Of a stretch of 64,000 nucleotides of DNA, positions 32,561-44,700 are shown piece by piece. The stretch's first letter is position 1. Every line of letters starts with the position of its first letter. The notes below the pieces were generated by a model. The model saw only the letters and a list, made by a program, of their open reading frames with translations. It searched no databases and was not told the origin of the DNA. Position numbers and translations under genes: made by a program. This DNA is from Gavia stellata (lineage: Eukaryota > Chordata > Aves > Gaviiformes > Gaviidae), in assembly GCF_030936135.1 (NCBI RefSeq), contig NC_082635.1:186001-250000 (forward strand), read 5' to 3'.

Positions 32561-35500
32561 ATGCCGCTGGAGAAGGAGAGCAGATCCCGGCGGCGAGAGC
32601 GGGATCTTTCACCTTCCCGATGGGATTGGGACTGCCCCGTCACGCGGCGCCGGCTGGAAGAGCTGTATTTCCGCGAGCAGGATTACATCAGAGCCGACTC
32701 CGAGGATGTCTCCAACTTCTGGGCTTTCTTCGAGCGGCTCCGGCGTTTCCAGAGCCGGAGAACCGAGCGCGAGCCAACCCCCAGCCGCCGCGACCAAGCA
32801 GAGCCCTCCGCCGCCGCCTGCCGCCTCGACCTGCCCCGCCGATACGACCTCCGGTACCGCATCAACCTCTCGGTGCTGAGCGCCGACGTGGAAGGAGCGA
32901 TCCGAGGCCGGCGAGGAGACTCCGGCGTTCCCCAGGAATGCCTCTCCGAATTCCGCACCGCTTTGCTGCACTACCTGGACTTCACCCAAAAACAAAGCTT
33001 CGCCAAACTGGCCAAACTCCACCGGGAACGAGCGGCGCTTCCCATCTCCCAATACCGGGACCGGCTCCTGCGCGCCGTGGCTCAAAACCAAGTGGTGGTG
33101 ATCGCCGGCGATACCGGCTGCGGTAAATCCACGCAGGTACCTCAATTCTTGCTGGCGGCCGGTTACAGCCACGTGGCTTGTACCCAACCTCGCCGCATCG
33201 CCTGCATCTCGCTGGCCAAACGAGTAGGCTTCGAGAGCCTGCACCAGTACGGAAACCAGGTGAGCTCCGTGGGCTGGTGACCGGCGATTTCCCTGGCCGG
33301 TTTAGGGGTAACTGGGAGCCGTTGAGCACCGCTGGTTTCTTCCCACCCTGCTACTGGGTGCTACTGGGTGAAGGAAAGGGTTGTAGTGAACTGGGCTACA
33401 TCTGGCTGGCGGCCGGTCGCCAGCGCTGTTCCTCAGGGCTCAAATTTCGGGCCGATCCTGTTCAAAAAATATTAAAAATATCAATATAAAAAAAATAATT
33501 GATATTTTAATCAATGGAAATTGGCTGATGATACTGGACTGGGAGGTACTGTTGACTTTCTGGAAGGACAAGAGGTCCCGGCTGCATCCGGGGAGGTTCA
33601 GACTGGATTTTAGGAAACATTTCTTTACCGAGAGGGCGGTCAGACACCTCGAGGGGCTTCCTCGGGGTGTTGGTGCCCCACGCCTGTCGGCGTTTAAGGG
33701 AAAAATACCTTTAATAATATGCTTTAGCTTTTGGTCAGCCCTGAACCGGTCGGGCAGTTGGAGTAGATGATCATTGTGGTTCCTTCCAACTGAAATATTC
33801 TATTTTATTCCTTTTTATTCTCTTCTACTCTTCCTCTCTCTGCCACAGGTGGGCTACCAGATCCGCTTCGAGAGCACCCGCTCGCCTGCCACCAAGATCG
33901 TCTTCCTGACGGAGGGGCTGCTGCTGCGGCAGGTGCAGCGGGAGCCGACGCTGCCCGGGTACCACGTCCTGATCGCCGACGAGGTTCACGAGCGGCATCT
34001 GCACAGCGATTTCCTCCTGGGGGTCCTGCGGCGGCTCCTTCCCGCTCGGCCGGACCTTAAGTTGGTGCTGATGTCGGCGACCATCAACATCCGCCTTTTT
34101 TCGGGGTACTTTGGGGGCGCTCCGGTGCTGCAGGTGCCGGGAAGGATCTTTCCCATCTCGGTGAGGACGGAGGGTGATTTTTGGGATGAATCCCGGCACG
34201 GGGCGGGCGCGAATCTCCCCCTGCGTCTACCTGGAGGCAGCGTCCTCCCTGTCTCTGCTTCCGCAGGTCATTTACCAACCCATCCCTAAGGAAGAAGCAT
34301 CCACGGTCGGGAAATCGGGGAAATCGGAGCGCCTGGATCCCCTCCCGTACCTGCGGGTGCTGCAAGCCATCGACCACAAGTACCCGCCGGAGGAACGCGG
34401 GGACCTGCTGGTGTTCCTGAGCGGGGTGGCCGAAATCGGTGCGGTGCTGGAGGCGGCGCAGGCTTATGCCGCGCGCACCCAGCGCTGGATTGTGCTCCCT
34501 CTCCACAGCACCCTCTCTGTCGCAGAGCAGGACAAGGTGGGTGAGGGCCTGACCATGAGATCGGGGTGGGATTCGGCACCCTGGCGTCGCACAGCGAAGA
34601 ATCCCAGAGCTCAGCCCGGCTGCGCCCCGATTGTGGGTGCTTTTGGGGCGCGACCGATGGGTGCAGCCTGTATTTACCTTCTCCCTGCTCTGGGGACGGC
34701 CATGCTGACGTAGGACCGTGGTTTCTCCTTCCTCAGGTGTTTGACGTGCCCCCTCCCGGCGTCCGTAAGTGCATCCTCTCCACCAACATCGCGGAGACCT
34801 CGGTGACGATCGACGGCGTGCGCTTTGTCCTGGATTCTGGTAAAAATCCCCGCTCCGACGCCCCTCTCCGCTGGGTGGGAAAAGCTTCTCCCTTCCTCCC
34901 GCCCTGCCCTGAGCTTCTCCTTCCCTCCTGCTCTCTCCAGGGAAGGTGAAGGAGATGAGCTACGACCCTCAGGGCAAACTTCAGCGGCTGCAGGAGTTCT
35001 GGATCAGCCGGGCGAGCGCCGAGCAGAGGAAAGGACGTGCTGGCAGGACTGGCCCCGGCGTCTGCTACCGGCTCTACGCCGAATCCGACTACGACGCCTT
35101 TTCCCCCTATCCCGTGCCGGAGATCCAGCGGGTAGCGCTTGACGCTCTGGTGCTCCAGGTAAAGTTGGGGTTCCCTCTGCTCACGTTGGGGTTTCCTCAG
35201 GGGAGATTTGGGGAGGAAACGCAGCCAGCCAAGCGTGAGAGCAGGCTGCGGCTGAGGTGTCGGGGTGCGTTGGCTCTTGGGGGGCGCTTCGTAAACCTCC
35301 AGGCTCTTCCCGTCGTCGCTGGGCTCGTTCTACGTGTGCTTCTCTCTCAGTTAAAGAGCATGGGGCTGGGCGACCCCCGGACCTTCCCTTTCCTGGAGCC
35401 GCCTCCCTCGTCCAGCCTGGAGACGGCCGTGCGGTACCTGAGGGACCAGGGAGCCCTGGACGAGGCTGAAGACCTGACGCCCATCGGGAACCTTCTGGCT

Positions 35501-38474
35501 CAGCTGCCGGTGGACGTGGTGGTCGGTGAGTAATTCGGGGCACTCCCTGACGCGCAACGGAGTGGGGGGGGCTGTTTTCCCTGCCTTCACTGCCCTGCCC
35601 TCACCACGCAGGCAAGATGCTGGTCCTGGGCACACTTTTTGGACTGGCCGAGCCCACCCTGACCGTGGCGGCTGCGCTGAGCGTGCAGTCCCCTTTCCTG
35701 CGACCCGCTCACCCCAACCCCGACTGCGCCACGGCCCGACGGCCCCTGGAGAGCCCCCACGGCGACCCCCTGACGCTGCTCAATGTCTTCAACGAGTGGG
35801 TCCAGGTGGGATTTCTGCCTCGGGAAGGGAGATGAGACACATTTAGGGTTTGGGGAGACTCTGTTTTGGGGTGGGGTGTGCTTGAGTCCATGTGGGAGGC
35901 TGCTGGGAGGTGGTGGGGGCTGATTTTGGGGTGCGGGGAGCAGTGGGAAGGACAACCCGTCCCTGCCGGGGGCTGAGCCGTGCTGTCCCGGAGCAGGTGA
36001 AATCGGAGCGGAGCGGCAGCTCTCGGAAATGGTGCCGGCGCCGAGGCTTGGAGGAACATCGGCTTTACGAGGCCGCCAACCTGCGGCGCCAGTTTCAGGT
36101 GAGGTGGGACAGGATCCGGCCTCGGGGTGGGGTTTGTCTTTGGGCCGGGGAGGTCGTTGCTGGTGCGGAGGAGAGCTGAATTTGCCTGCGTGCCCCCAAC
36201 CTGCCCATCTCCCGGCTGCGGGGGCTCAGCAACCCTCTCCCCACCACCCCAGGAGCTTCTCCGAGACCACCAGCTGCTGGAGGAAGCCTCCAGCCAGCCC
36301 AGCGACAGCTACAGCCGACAGAGCCGACACCGGCAACGCCGCGAGCTGCACCGGCTGTGGCGTTCCCACGCGGAGACGGAGGGTCGGAAGCGCAAGGTGC
36401 TGCGGCTGCAGGACGGAGCGGACGCCTCCTCCGGCGAGGAGGAGGACGGTGGCGGCACCCGTGGGAAGGGGGAGCGCAGCATCGATATCCAGGTGACCCT
36501 CGCATCCGTCTCCTCTCCGGGGAGGCAGGATCCGGCCAGCCGGGCCCCTGACGCCCTCTCTTATCTCTGCAGGATGTCAAGTTCAAGCTCCGCCACAACA
36601 TGGAGGAGCTCCAGGCCGTATCCAGCTCAGCCCTCTCCTCCTCTCAGCTCGCCCTGCTCAAGCTGGTGCTGTGCAGGGGGCTTTACCCCCAGCTGGCCGT
36701 GCCCGACCAGCTCAACAGCGGCCGCAAGGACTCCGATCAGGTCCGTGTCCTCCCCTTGCCCTGTCCCCTACCCCGGCAGCCCCTCGCTCTCCCTCAACGC
36801 TCGTTTTGCTCTTGCTGCAGATTTTTCACACCAAAAACAAGCAGGGTGTCGTGCTTCATCCCACCTGCGTCTTCGCTACCAGCCCGGAGCTGCTCCATGC
36901 CAAGGAGGGACCGGAACGCGGTGGGACCAAAGGTGGGACAACCCCAATCCTGAAGGAACTGGCTCTGCTTCTCCCTGGCTTTTTCCCTGCCGGGTGAAAG
37001 CGCTGCTGGCCTCGGGGTTTGGCAAATCTCAGGCACTGGGGATGGGGAGAGGTTTGGGGTTCAGCTGAGACCCCCCCTTATTGTCCCTGCAGAGCCCACG
37101 GAGGGGCTGAGCCGCCGCCACCAGCTCCTCGCCTTTGTCTCGTTGCTGGAGACCAACAAGCCCTACCTGGTGAACTGTGTCCGGGTACCAGCCCTACAGG
37201 TGAGCTCTTCGCTCCCCTCCTCTTCCTCTCCATGCCCTCCGATAGCCTTCGTCACCCCAAACCGGTTGCGTTTCGCTCCTCCAGGCTCTCCTGCTCTTCT
37301 CCCGTTCGCTGGACACCAGCGCGGACTGCGCCCGGCTGGTAGCGGACGGATGGCTGGAGCTCACCGTCCCCGATTCGGACTCTGCCCTGCGCCTCCTCTC
37401 CACAGCCCTGCAGCTTCGTGCCGCTTGGGAAAAACTCCTCCACCAGCTGTTGGAAGGTCGGGGCGAGGAGTCGGGCCGCCGGCCGAGCTCCCGGGACGTA
37501 TCCGTGCTTACCCGCGGGCTGCTGGAATTCCTGCAGATGGAGGTGACGTGGCCGCGACCGCGGTGCGGGTGGTTTTAATCCATCTCCGGCGCCTTGCATC
37601 GGGTTGAAGGCTGAGAAAGGAGGATGAGGGGAGCTGGTGCAGCCCCCCCGACACCCTCGCGTCCCCTTGCAGGTGCCGTACCGCCTGCGCCAGCTCACCG
37701 GGCTGGAGAAGCAGAACCTCTACATCGGTCCCCAAACTGTGGCTGCCGCTCCCCGGCTCCCGGGGCTCTTCCAGGGGACGGAGATGAAGCCCGACGAGGT
37801 GAAAGGCGGCCACAGGGTGACCGACTTTCTCACCTACAACTGTCTGGCCGTGAGTACAGCCCTCTCCCGCCCTTCCTGCTCTGCCTGCCGCCCCCCCGGG
37901 GGAGTCTGAGCATCCCCTCCGCCCTTCGTATCCCGCAGACGGACACGGACCTCTACAGCGACTGCTTGCGGAGCTTCTGGACGTGTCCCCACTGCGATCT
38001 CCACATGCCCTTCACCCCCCTGGAGCGCATGTGCCATGAAAATGCTTGCCGGCCCTCCGAGGGTGAGTATTCCCCCCCGCCGAAGGGGCTGTGACAAGGG
38101 ACAAGCGGGGACAGCCAGCCTGGATTTTCCCCGGGGGGGGGAACCCAGGTGGTATCTCTGCTCCGTGGGCGACCGAGGAGAGAGGCGGCAGTGAGCTGGG
38201 CTGGGTTTGTGCCGGATTTTAGGAGCACCCCTCGAGATGCCACCGATGGCCACATTTTGGGGGGCAACGGGGGGAAGAAAAAGGTCTTGCGGGGTTTTGG
38301 TTTCCTTCTGATCCCCGTTTTTCTTTGTCTTTTCCTGCAGCCCCCTTGGAAGAAGAATCCGAAAGCTCGTCCAAAACCTCCGCCCTCCACAGATCCTACC
38401 ACTGCGACGTCTGCCAGCAGGATTTCACCTTCACCCCCACGGAGATCCTTCGGCACAAGAAGCAGCACCGGTGA
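32561..38474 (+). CDS. DHX34: DExH-box RNA helicase DHX34 (16 coding exons)
   Basis: DHX34 promotes nonsense-mediated mRNA decay by aiding UPF1 phosphorylation. Exons: 32561-33259, 33849-34160, 34267-34536, 34737-34839, 34941-35158, 35351-35525, 35612-35805, 35997-36098, 36253-36492, 36573-36740, 36821-36932, 37093-37199, 37285-37542, 37673-37849, 37939-38062, 38341-38474. All phases fit (3393 nt, 1130 residues; human 1143). Helicase motifs: Walker [10 protein letters not shown] at 183-191, DEVH at 277-280, SAT at 309-311 and [10 protein letters not shown] at 490-499. The rest matches human closely ([17 protein letters not shown]). The C-terminus has two Cys-X2-Cys zinc-finger-like modules (TCPHC and CDVCQQDF). 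The ATG at 32561 gives [10 protein letters not shown]; an upstream in-frame ATG at 32390 lies before the acceptor and is not used. Each exon is short and GC-rich with compact introns except intron 1. Confidence 0.96.
33395..33835 (+). mobile_element. CR1 LINE 3' fragment in DHX34 intron
   Basis: It contains CR1-like GGCTGGCGGCCGGTCGCCAG and CTCAGGGCTCA, an internal deletion or degenerate AT patch near 33465-33510, then GGAGGTTCAGACTGGATTTT, AGGAAACATTTCTTTACCGA and the 3' terminus GTTGGAGTAGATGATCATTG with TTCCTTCCAACTGAAATATT followed by an ATTCT-type tail. The tail merges with the pyrimidine tract of the next exon's acceptor. Confidence 0.85.
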
Positions 38475-38785
38475 CCGGGGATGCTCTCACCAGCCGGCCG
38501 GCGGTGGAGACGGTGCTGAGCCCCCCACGATGCTGGGGTCGTCCCCCGTCCCCGGGGAGAAGCAGGGGACCCCCGTAACGGGGGGAAGCCCCCCCAACAC
38601 TGCTACCTCCGTTGCTCTCGGGTGAGTCTGGCTGGATCCCAAAAGGGATTTGGCGTTTTAGGGGTATTCCAGTGGCTCCTGCAAGCTCGTCCCTGACACC
38701 GTCAGTTATTCTCGGGTAGGAGCAACTTGATTTCACGCCCTTTTTTTTTTAAAATATGTAAATAAATCGCTTTTTTTGGAGAAAG
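38475..38785 (+). other. DHX34: DHX34 3' UTR with polyadenylation signal
   Basis: About 290 bases from the stop at 38472-38474 to AATAAA at 38761-38766, followed by a T-rich stretch. It marks the end of the GC-rich gene cluster. Confidence 0.75.
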
Positions 38786-38789
38786 TCAG

Positions 38790-41700
38790 CGCTTTGTGGG
38801 GTCTTGGGGAGGTCTCCCGCCTTGCGATGCTGTCTGGTGCAGCACGGCCAGTGTGTGGCACTCCTATACCGGCCTCATCCCTGCCTCATCTCCTTTTCTT
38901 CCTGTATCCCATGGGAAAAGCATCGGAGCGGCCCGTGCCAGGACTTTACCACCACCAGGACTCAAAAACCACCCCCCAACCCCCCCCATATATTAATACC
39001 AAATGACCCGAGCGTCCCTTCGGAGGACGCTCGCTCCCAACGCGGCGAGAAGATGCCGCCTTAACGTAATAAGAGACCTCGCCTTATGAATCGTGGCTGG
39101 CCCCGGTGCATTTTTGGGCTGAAAACACCCGGAGAAAGGCAAATCTGGAGCGGTTCGCACCCGCGCGCGCTCTGCGGAGGCAAATGCCGCGACGACGGGA
39201 ACTTCTCAGCTGTCTAAACCCATTTAAAATGCATTAATTATCAGCCCGTGCGCTGCATTAGGCTCAAGCAGGGTTATTAGCGGGGCCCCTTCTAATTAAA
39301 GCGATTTGATGGTATTTTTAGCTCTGTGGCATGTTGAGTTTTATTCACCAGGCGAAGAAAGTAATAAATAAGCGTGGTTGAACCGGCCTCGTGAGGCTTT
39401 GGGGTAAGGAGCTGCTCCAAGAGCCAAGTTTCCTGGGATTTTAAATTTTTTAAGCCCCACGGTTTTCCGTAAGGAATTAACGATCGCCAGGGCTCGGTGC
39501 GCGTTGCCGGCCGTAAAATAGGTGGCGGAGGAGAAAGGAAAAAAGGGGAAGGATTTTTATTTTTCTTTTTTTAAATTGATTTTCTTCCTTTATTTTATTT
39601 TCCTCCCAGCTCGCACCCTTTGCGACTCGCTGTGTGTCCTCCCCTTCTTGATTGGGTTTATCTGCAATTAATTACCGCTCGGGCGCAGGTAATTCCCGGC
39701 TGGTGGCGTCGCAGCACTTGCAGAAATTTAATTAAGCGGGCGATTTGTTGAGCAGATTATTCGGTTTGGGGCTGGGGGGGGAGGATCTAATGCGAGCCTT
39801 TACCGCAGGCAGCTGCCTGTCCCTTCGCTCGGCGCCATCCCACTCCGCTTTCGGGGTGCGGGAGGAGCCGTCTCCCCCAATTTAGCGGTGGGGGGCAGAG
39901 GGGATGCTCCGAATGAGTCCCTGTTGCCATGGCAGCGAGGCGGGATGGGAGATGCTCCTGCCATGGCAACAGGCATCAGACGGGTTTGGCTTTGCTGTTT
40001 TCGGCTGCAGGAGCCCCAATTTTTTGCCCTCCTCGTTAGGTCGCGGGACAGAGGGTGAATTAAAGTCTGGCTGACGTTTCTGGAAGCCGAATGTCAGCGC
40101 TGCTGTGGTCCCGCGTGCGTTAAGATGCTCCAAAACCCTCCAGTTTTCCCCCAAAAAGCTGGGCTTTTCTTTCCAGGACGCCGACAGCGGTTTGGTCCCC
40201 GGTTCCTGTGCCGTGGGGGGACTTCAGCTTTGCTCCGGGCCACCTGGCCCTGCTAAATGCCACCCACAACCAGCCTGGACCCACTTCTCGGGTTTCAATT
40301 ACTCAATATTCTCACCTTAATAAGAAGAACCCAACAGCCCTCAGCAGTAATCGTTAGGGCTCATCAAGCATAAACCAGCTCCGCTGTTGACCGCCCTCCT
40401 GAAAAAACACAACATCCCTGTTGCCTTTAATGCACGGACAAAGCCTTAGTGCTTTTAAACCAAGCTTAGAGCAAGTCGTTTATGTCAGAGAAAACTAAAT
40501 AAGGCTGTGGGAAAGAAGTGGGATTAATTTACTTTACTATTGAAAGCCACAAATTCAAGTCTCGCGTGAGAAAAATGCTGGTTTTTTAATGAACTCCTCC
40601 AAATTTCCATCCCCGGCATGTTTGGGCTCGAATTGGACCAGGTTTGCTGTTGGGTGGTCTAAAGCCATGAGCTGGATGCTGGTGTAACCTCGTGGGGGGT
40701 CAATCCTGGGTCTGATCCTGATCATTAACCATCATTAATGACCTGGATGATGGGGGCAACCTCAGCCGGTGGCCACCGGCTTGACCGTCAGCAACGCGTC
40801 CTCACCACGAAGGTGGCAAATGGTCTGGGCACATCACAGAGCTGCCTGAGCTTTAAACTTGAGCTTAAGAAGTTGTTTAAAAGCAGAAGACTTCATTTTA
40901 AAAAAAAAAAAAAAGAAAAACCGCTGCTGGAGATGCTGCTCTTCACCTTATCTCTGCCCCGAAGTGTGAGACACAGATGAACAGCTCTTGGAGTGGGTTG
41001 AGAACAGCCTTGTGTGCCTGGCTGTTGCTCGTTAACATTAATTAACGTTACAGCGCTGGCTGGGTGAACTTTAATTTTCGATCGGGCCAATTAAATGGAT
41101 GGATCAAGGCGGGGGCCGGCGCGCTGCGTGCCGTCCTCGTCCTCTTAGAGGCTGCTTCAGCGGAGCGGTTGGTGGTCCCCATCTACCGTCCTTCGTGGCG
41201 CAGGGGAGCGGGAGCCTGAGAACAGGATTTTGGAAGGATTTTGGGGGGAAATTTGATTTTTTTTAATCTTTCCGGAGAAAGCCAGACCAAGAGCAAGGCG
41301 CTGATTCTCGTAATTTCACCATACGGCAGCTATAGCGGCTGTTACAACGCCAGTAATGCCGCAGTCCCCCCGTGATGCACGAAAACTCCTTTCTCCCTTT
41401 TTTTGTTTTTGCCTTTTAACGATTGAATTTGTTTTCCTTTCTGGAGAAATGTGTTTTATTGAGCTCGGTTGCCCTGGCAGGAGCATTTTCTTGTGCCGCC
41501 TGCTCTTTGCCCCCAACCGGGACATCCCCCTCCTGCCCACGAAGCTCCTTTTGAAGGTTGTTTCTGAGCATCCACCCCAACCCCAGCTCCATCCTCAGAT
41601 CGCAAAAGGCCATCACGGCAAATTTCCAACCCAAAAACAATTTTCCCTTTTTATTTTCATCGACCGAAAGAACCCCTGGGATGGAGACAATGATTTACCA

Positions 41701-44700
41701 CGTCTCATGGCAGCCCGTTCCAATGGCTAATTACCCTGCCAGCTAATTACCTGCATCTTTCTTTTCTAGGCTGAATTTCTGAGCTTCAATTCCCACCAAC
41801 CGGCCCTTGTGCGTTGCCGTTACCGGATAAAAACAAGCCGCTAATACCGAGATGGCCATTTCTTTGGGAGTCAACAACCCCGCATCAAACCACCTCTTAC
41901 ACCTCCTTTAATTAACGATGGAAGAAGTTTGACGATCTAGAAAAAAAAGAAAGAAATCACGGGGGCTGAGCGCTCCCAAGGAAAGCGTAACGCTTAAATG
42001 AAAGAAAAAAAATTAACAAGCAGACGAGATTTTCTTTTCCCTTTGCAAACGAGGGCTTCTTCCCAGCAACGGCGGGCAGAGAGAGGTTATTTTTTTTTAT
42101 TTAATCTCAATTTGCACACACCGAGCAATTATCCGGCCGCCCTCTTCAACCCTGGTGAATGACCTCGTGTTCTTTGCAATTTTTTATTATTATTAGTATG
42201 ATTATTATTTTCCTGGAGGTTGAGGCAAGCACATTAGCTTCTAATTGAAACCAACAGCGTGTTGCTTGGGGATCATTAAATTAATTGTTCCCAGAGGTCA
42301 AGTGGGAACGGGGTGGTCTGTACCTATTAAAAATGAGCGTGGAGCAGGCAGGAGCTCGTCCCCACGTGGCGATGTTCTCCCGTGGGCCGGTTCAGCTCCA
42401 ACCCAGCACACCTCACCCCGTCCCGCTCCTCCCTCGATGGATTTTTTTGGGGCTCCTGAGCATCCGATTTATCCATTTTCTCTTCTCCAGCCTGAAAATT
42501 CCGAGCTGGCAGCCAGATTTCTCAGCAGAAATCCATCTTCTCTTCTGCAGCCTTAAAATTCATAGATTTCCAAGCAGAAATTCGCCCCCGCTGCCCTTTA
42601 GGTTGTGCACGCTGGGGAAGTATATCATTAATAATTACATAATTAATAACCAACGACCCAGCGGTGGGTGGAAATGCTGACTCAGCATCCACAGGAGACT
42701 GAGGGTTGAACCATAAGCCCGGCGTGGAATTCCTCCCCCTGGATACAACGTGCATCAGCCTCAGGTGAAATATCGATCCGAAGATGGGGAAAAAAACTCC
42801 GCTTCCAGCTGAATTCTGCCAATTTTGTGCCAATAATGAACTGAAAGCGGGGAGATATATTTTTTTTTTTTTAAACGGAGATCTTAATAATTTCCAAGAG
42901 AAAAGGGATCCAAGTCACTTGCCCATGGAAGATGCTCTCAAGAGGAAACCTCTCTGCTTCTTCCATGCTCTTATGTGATACCTTACAATTATAAGGTGTG
43001 AAATGCAATTATAAGGGGAGGACAGGAGGCAAATAAGTGTCAGGTCAGTCCTGGGACTGCTCGACATCGCCGCTGTGGCAAAGCGGGAGTCCCCAAAACA
43101 AGCCAGACCCAGGACTCTTGCTATTTCCACCACCCAACTTATTCCATTCCCAAATCTGCTGTTTTGATTTCTCCATCTCAATAGTTTCCAAGGTTTTTTT
43201 TTTGTTGCTAATAAAAATATATACGACGCTAATAAAAGGATTTAATTAAATTATTGGCTAACGCTGCTCCTTGAGGGACCTTCTGGGTTTGGGTTTTTGG
43301 AGGTTGTACCAGACGCAGCCTGCAGACAGCAGCCTTGCCCTCCTTGATGGAAGCTCCCAGCCTCCTGCTCTTTATTAAAATGCCGAAAATCAGGCAAAAT
43401 CCAAGCATGCCGCTCCTTCCCTTATGCTGTGACCCACCGTGGAGAGATGAAGGCTTCCCCAAGGTCCCAAAATTGTCTTATCAAGAAGGAGATAAGAATT
43501 TCTTTTTTTCTTTCTTGATTCCCTTAGGGTTTGTGCTTTGTGTTGGGTGGGGCGGGAATAAAAATTCATGGGTTTTAGGGGAAAGATTATCACATTATCA
43601 CGTGAGTCCAGAACCTGGGACTTTATAAAACAACCTGTGGCCTACAACAAAATCATGAGATTTGGTTCCTGCTCACGATCTCCTCATCAGAACTCAAGTG
43701 AATGAGCCAAAATCCCATGAAACGTGGCAGTTTGGGCTATTTATGCTACTTATTGCTGATCTAATCCTCCTGCCAGTACCAGGACAACTTTCAGGACCAC
43801 CGTCTGCTGCTGGAGTCCCTCCTACCCCATAGACCCTGACGCGTCCTCAACCATCAACAACATCTTACCTGACCGGCAGCCACCGCAGCACCACACGACC
43901 AACGCCTACGACGGAAGAGAAGCTGGACGAGGATGATGTGCTCATGAAGCTCAAGAGAAGAAAGCAGGAGGTGACCGCAGCGACTGCAGAGCGAGCTGAA
44001 CTTACCTCAACACGGGAAGGACCAAGGGTGGCCTTTGTTGTCAATAAATGGCTCTATCAGTTGAGTTGGCCAACTGGCCTTCCCTAAAATAATCCGTAGA
44101 AAGAATTATCTCCCTCAGCAAGCCAAACCAACGTGGGGGAAGGTTATGTGCGGCTCAGCTTAATGTAAATTATAAAAATTAACCAACCAGGAAGATGAGC
44201 TTTGAAGAGAGCTTCAACCTGTGTCTTCCTTCCCGTTGACTTGGGACACCCTGCGTCATACTGGTGGGCGGCTGGAGACCGGTAATGGGAATTGTGGTTG
44301 TATTGCGATTCAGCCATATATTGCAATTGCTATATTATATTTATGTTGTGATTTTTTTTTTTTTTAGTAGGCTGCTGGCTCACTTTTCTTAACCAACCCC
44401 CCCTGTAATGTCAAATATCTTAAAAATCAGTAAATTTGGCATTAAAACATTAAACCCTCCTTGTGTGGAGTATCTAAAGGAACCTGGTTGAAGAGCGCTG
44501 GACTTCGACGCGCAGCTGTTCAGCTCCGGTCCCGGCTGATGGCGATCCTGGGCAGTCTGGGGTTGGGGTCCCCATGCTCCCGGCCACCCCCTGCATCCCT
44601 GCGTCGCTGCTCGGGAGCAATCCCCCCTCATCCCGTTTCCCCACACACGCGGCGCCGGCACGTCGCAGCGATGGGGATAGACGGCGGTGAGGCGATGCCA

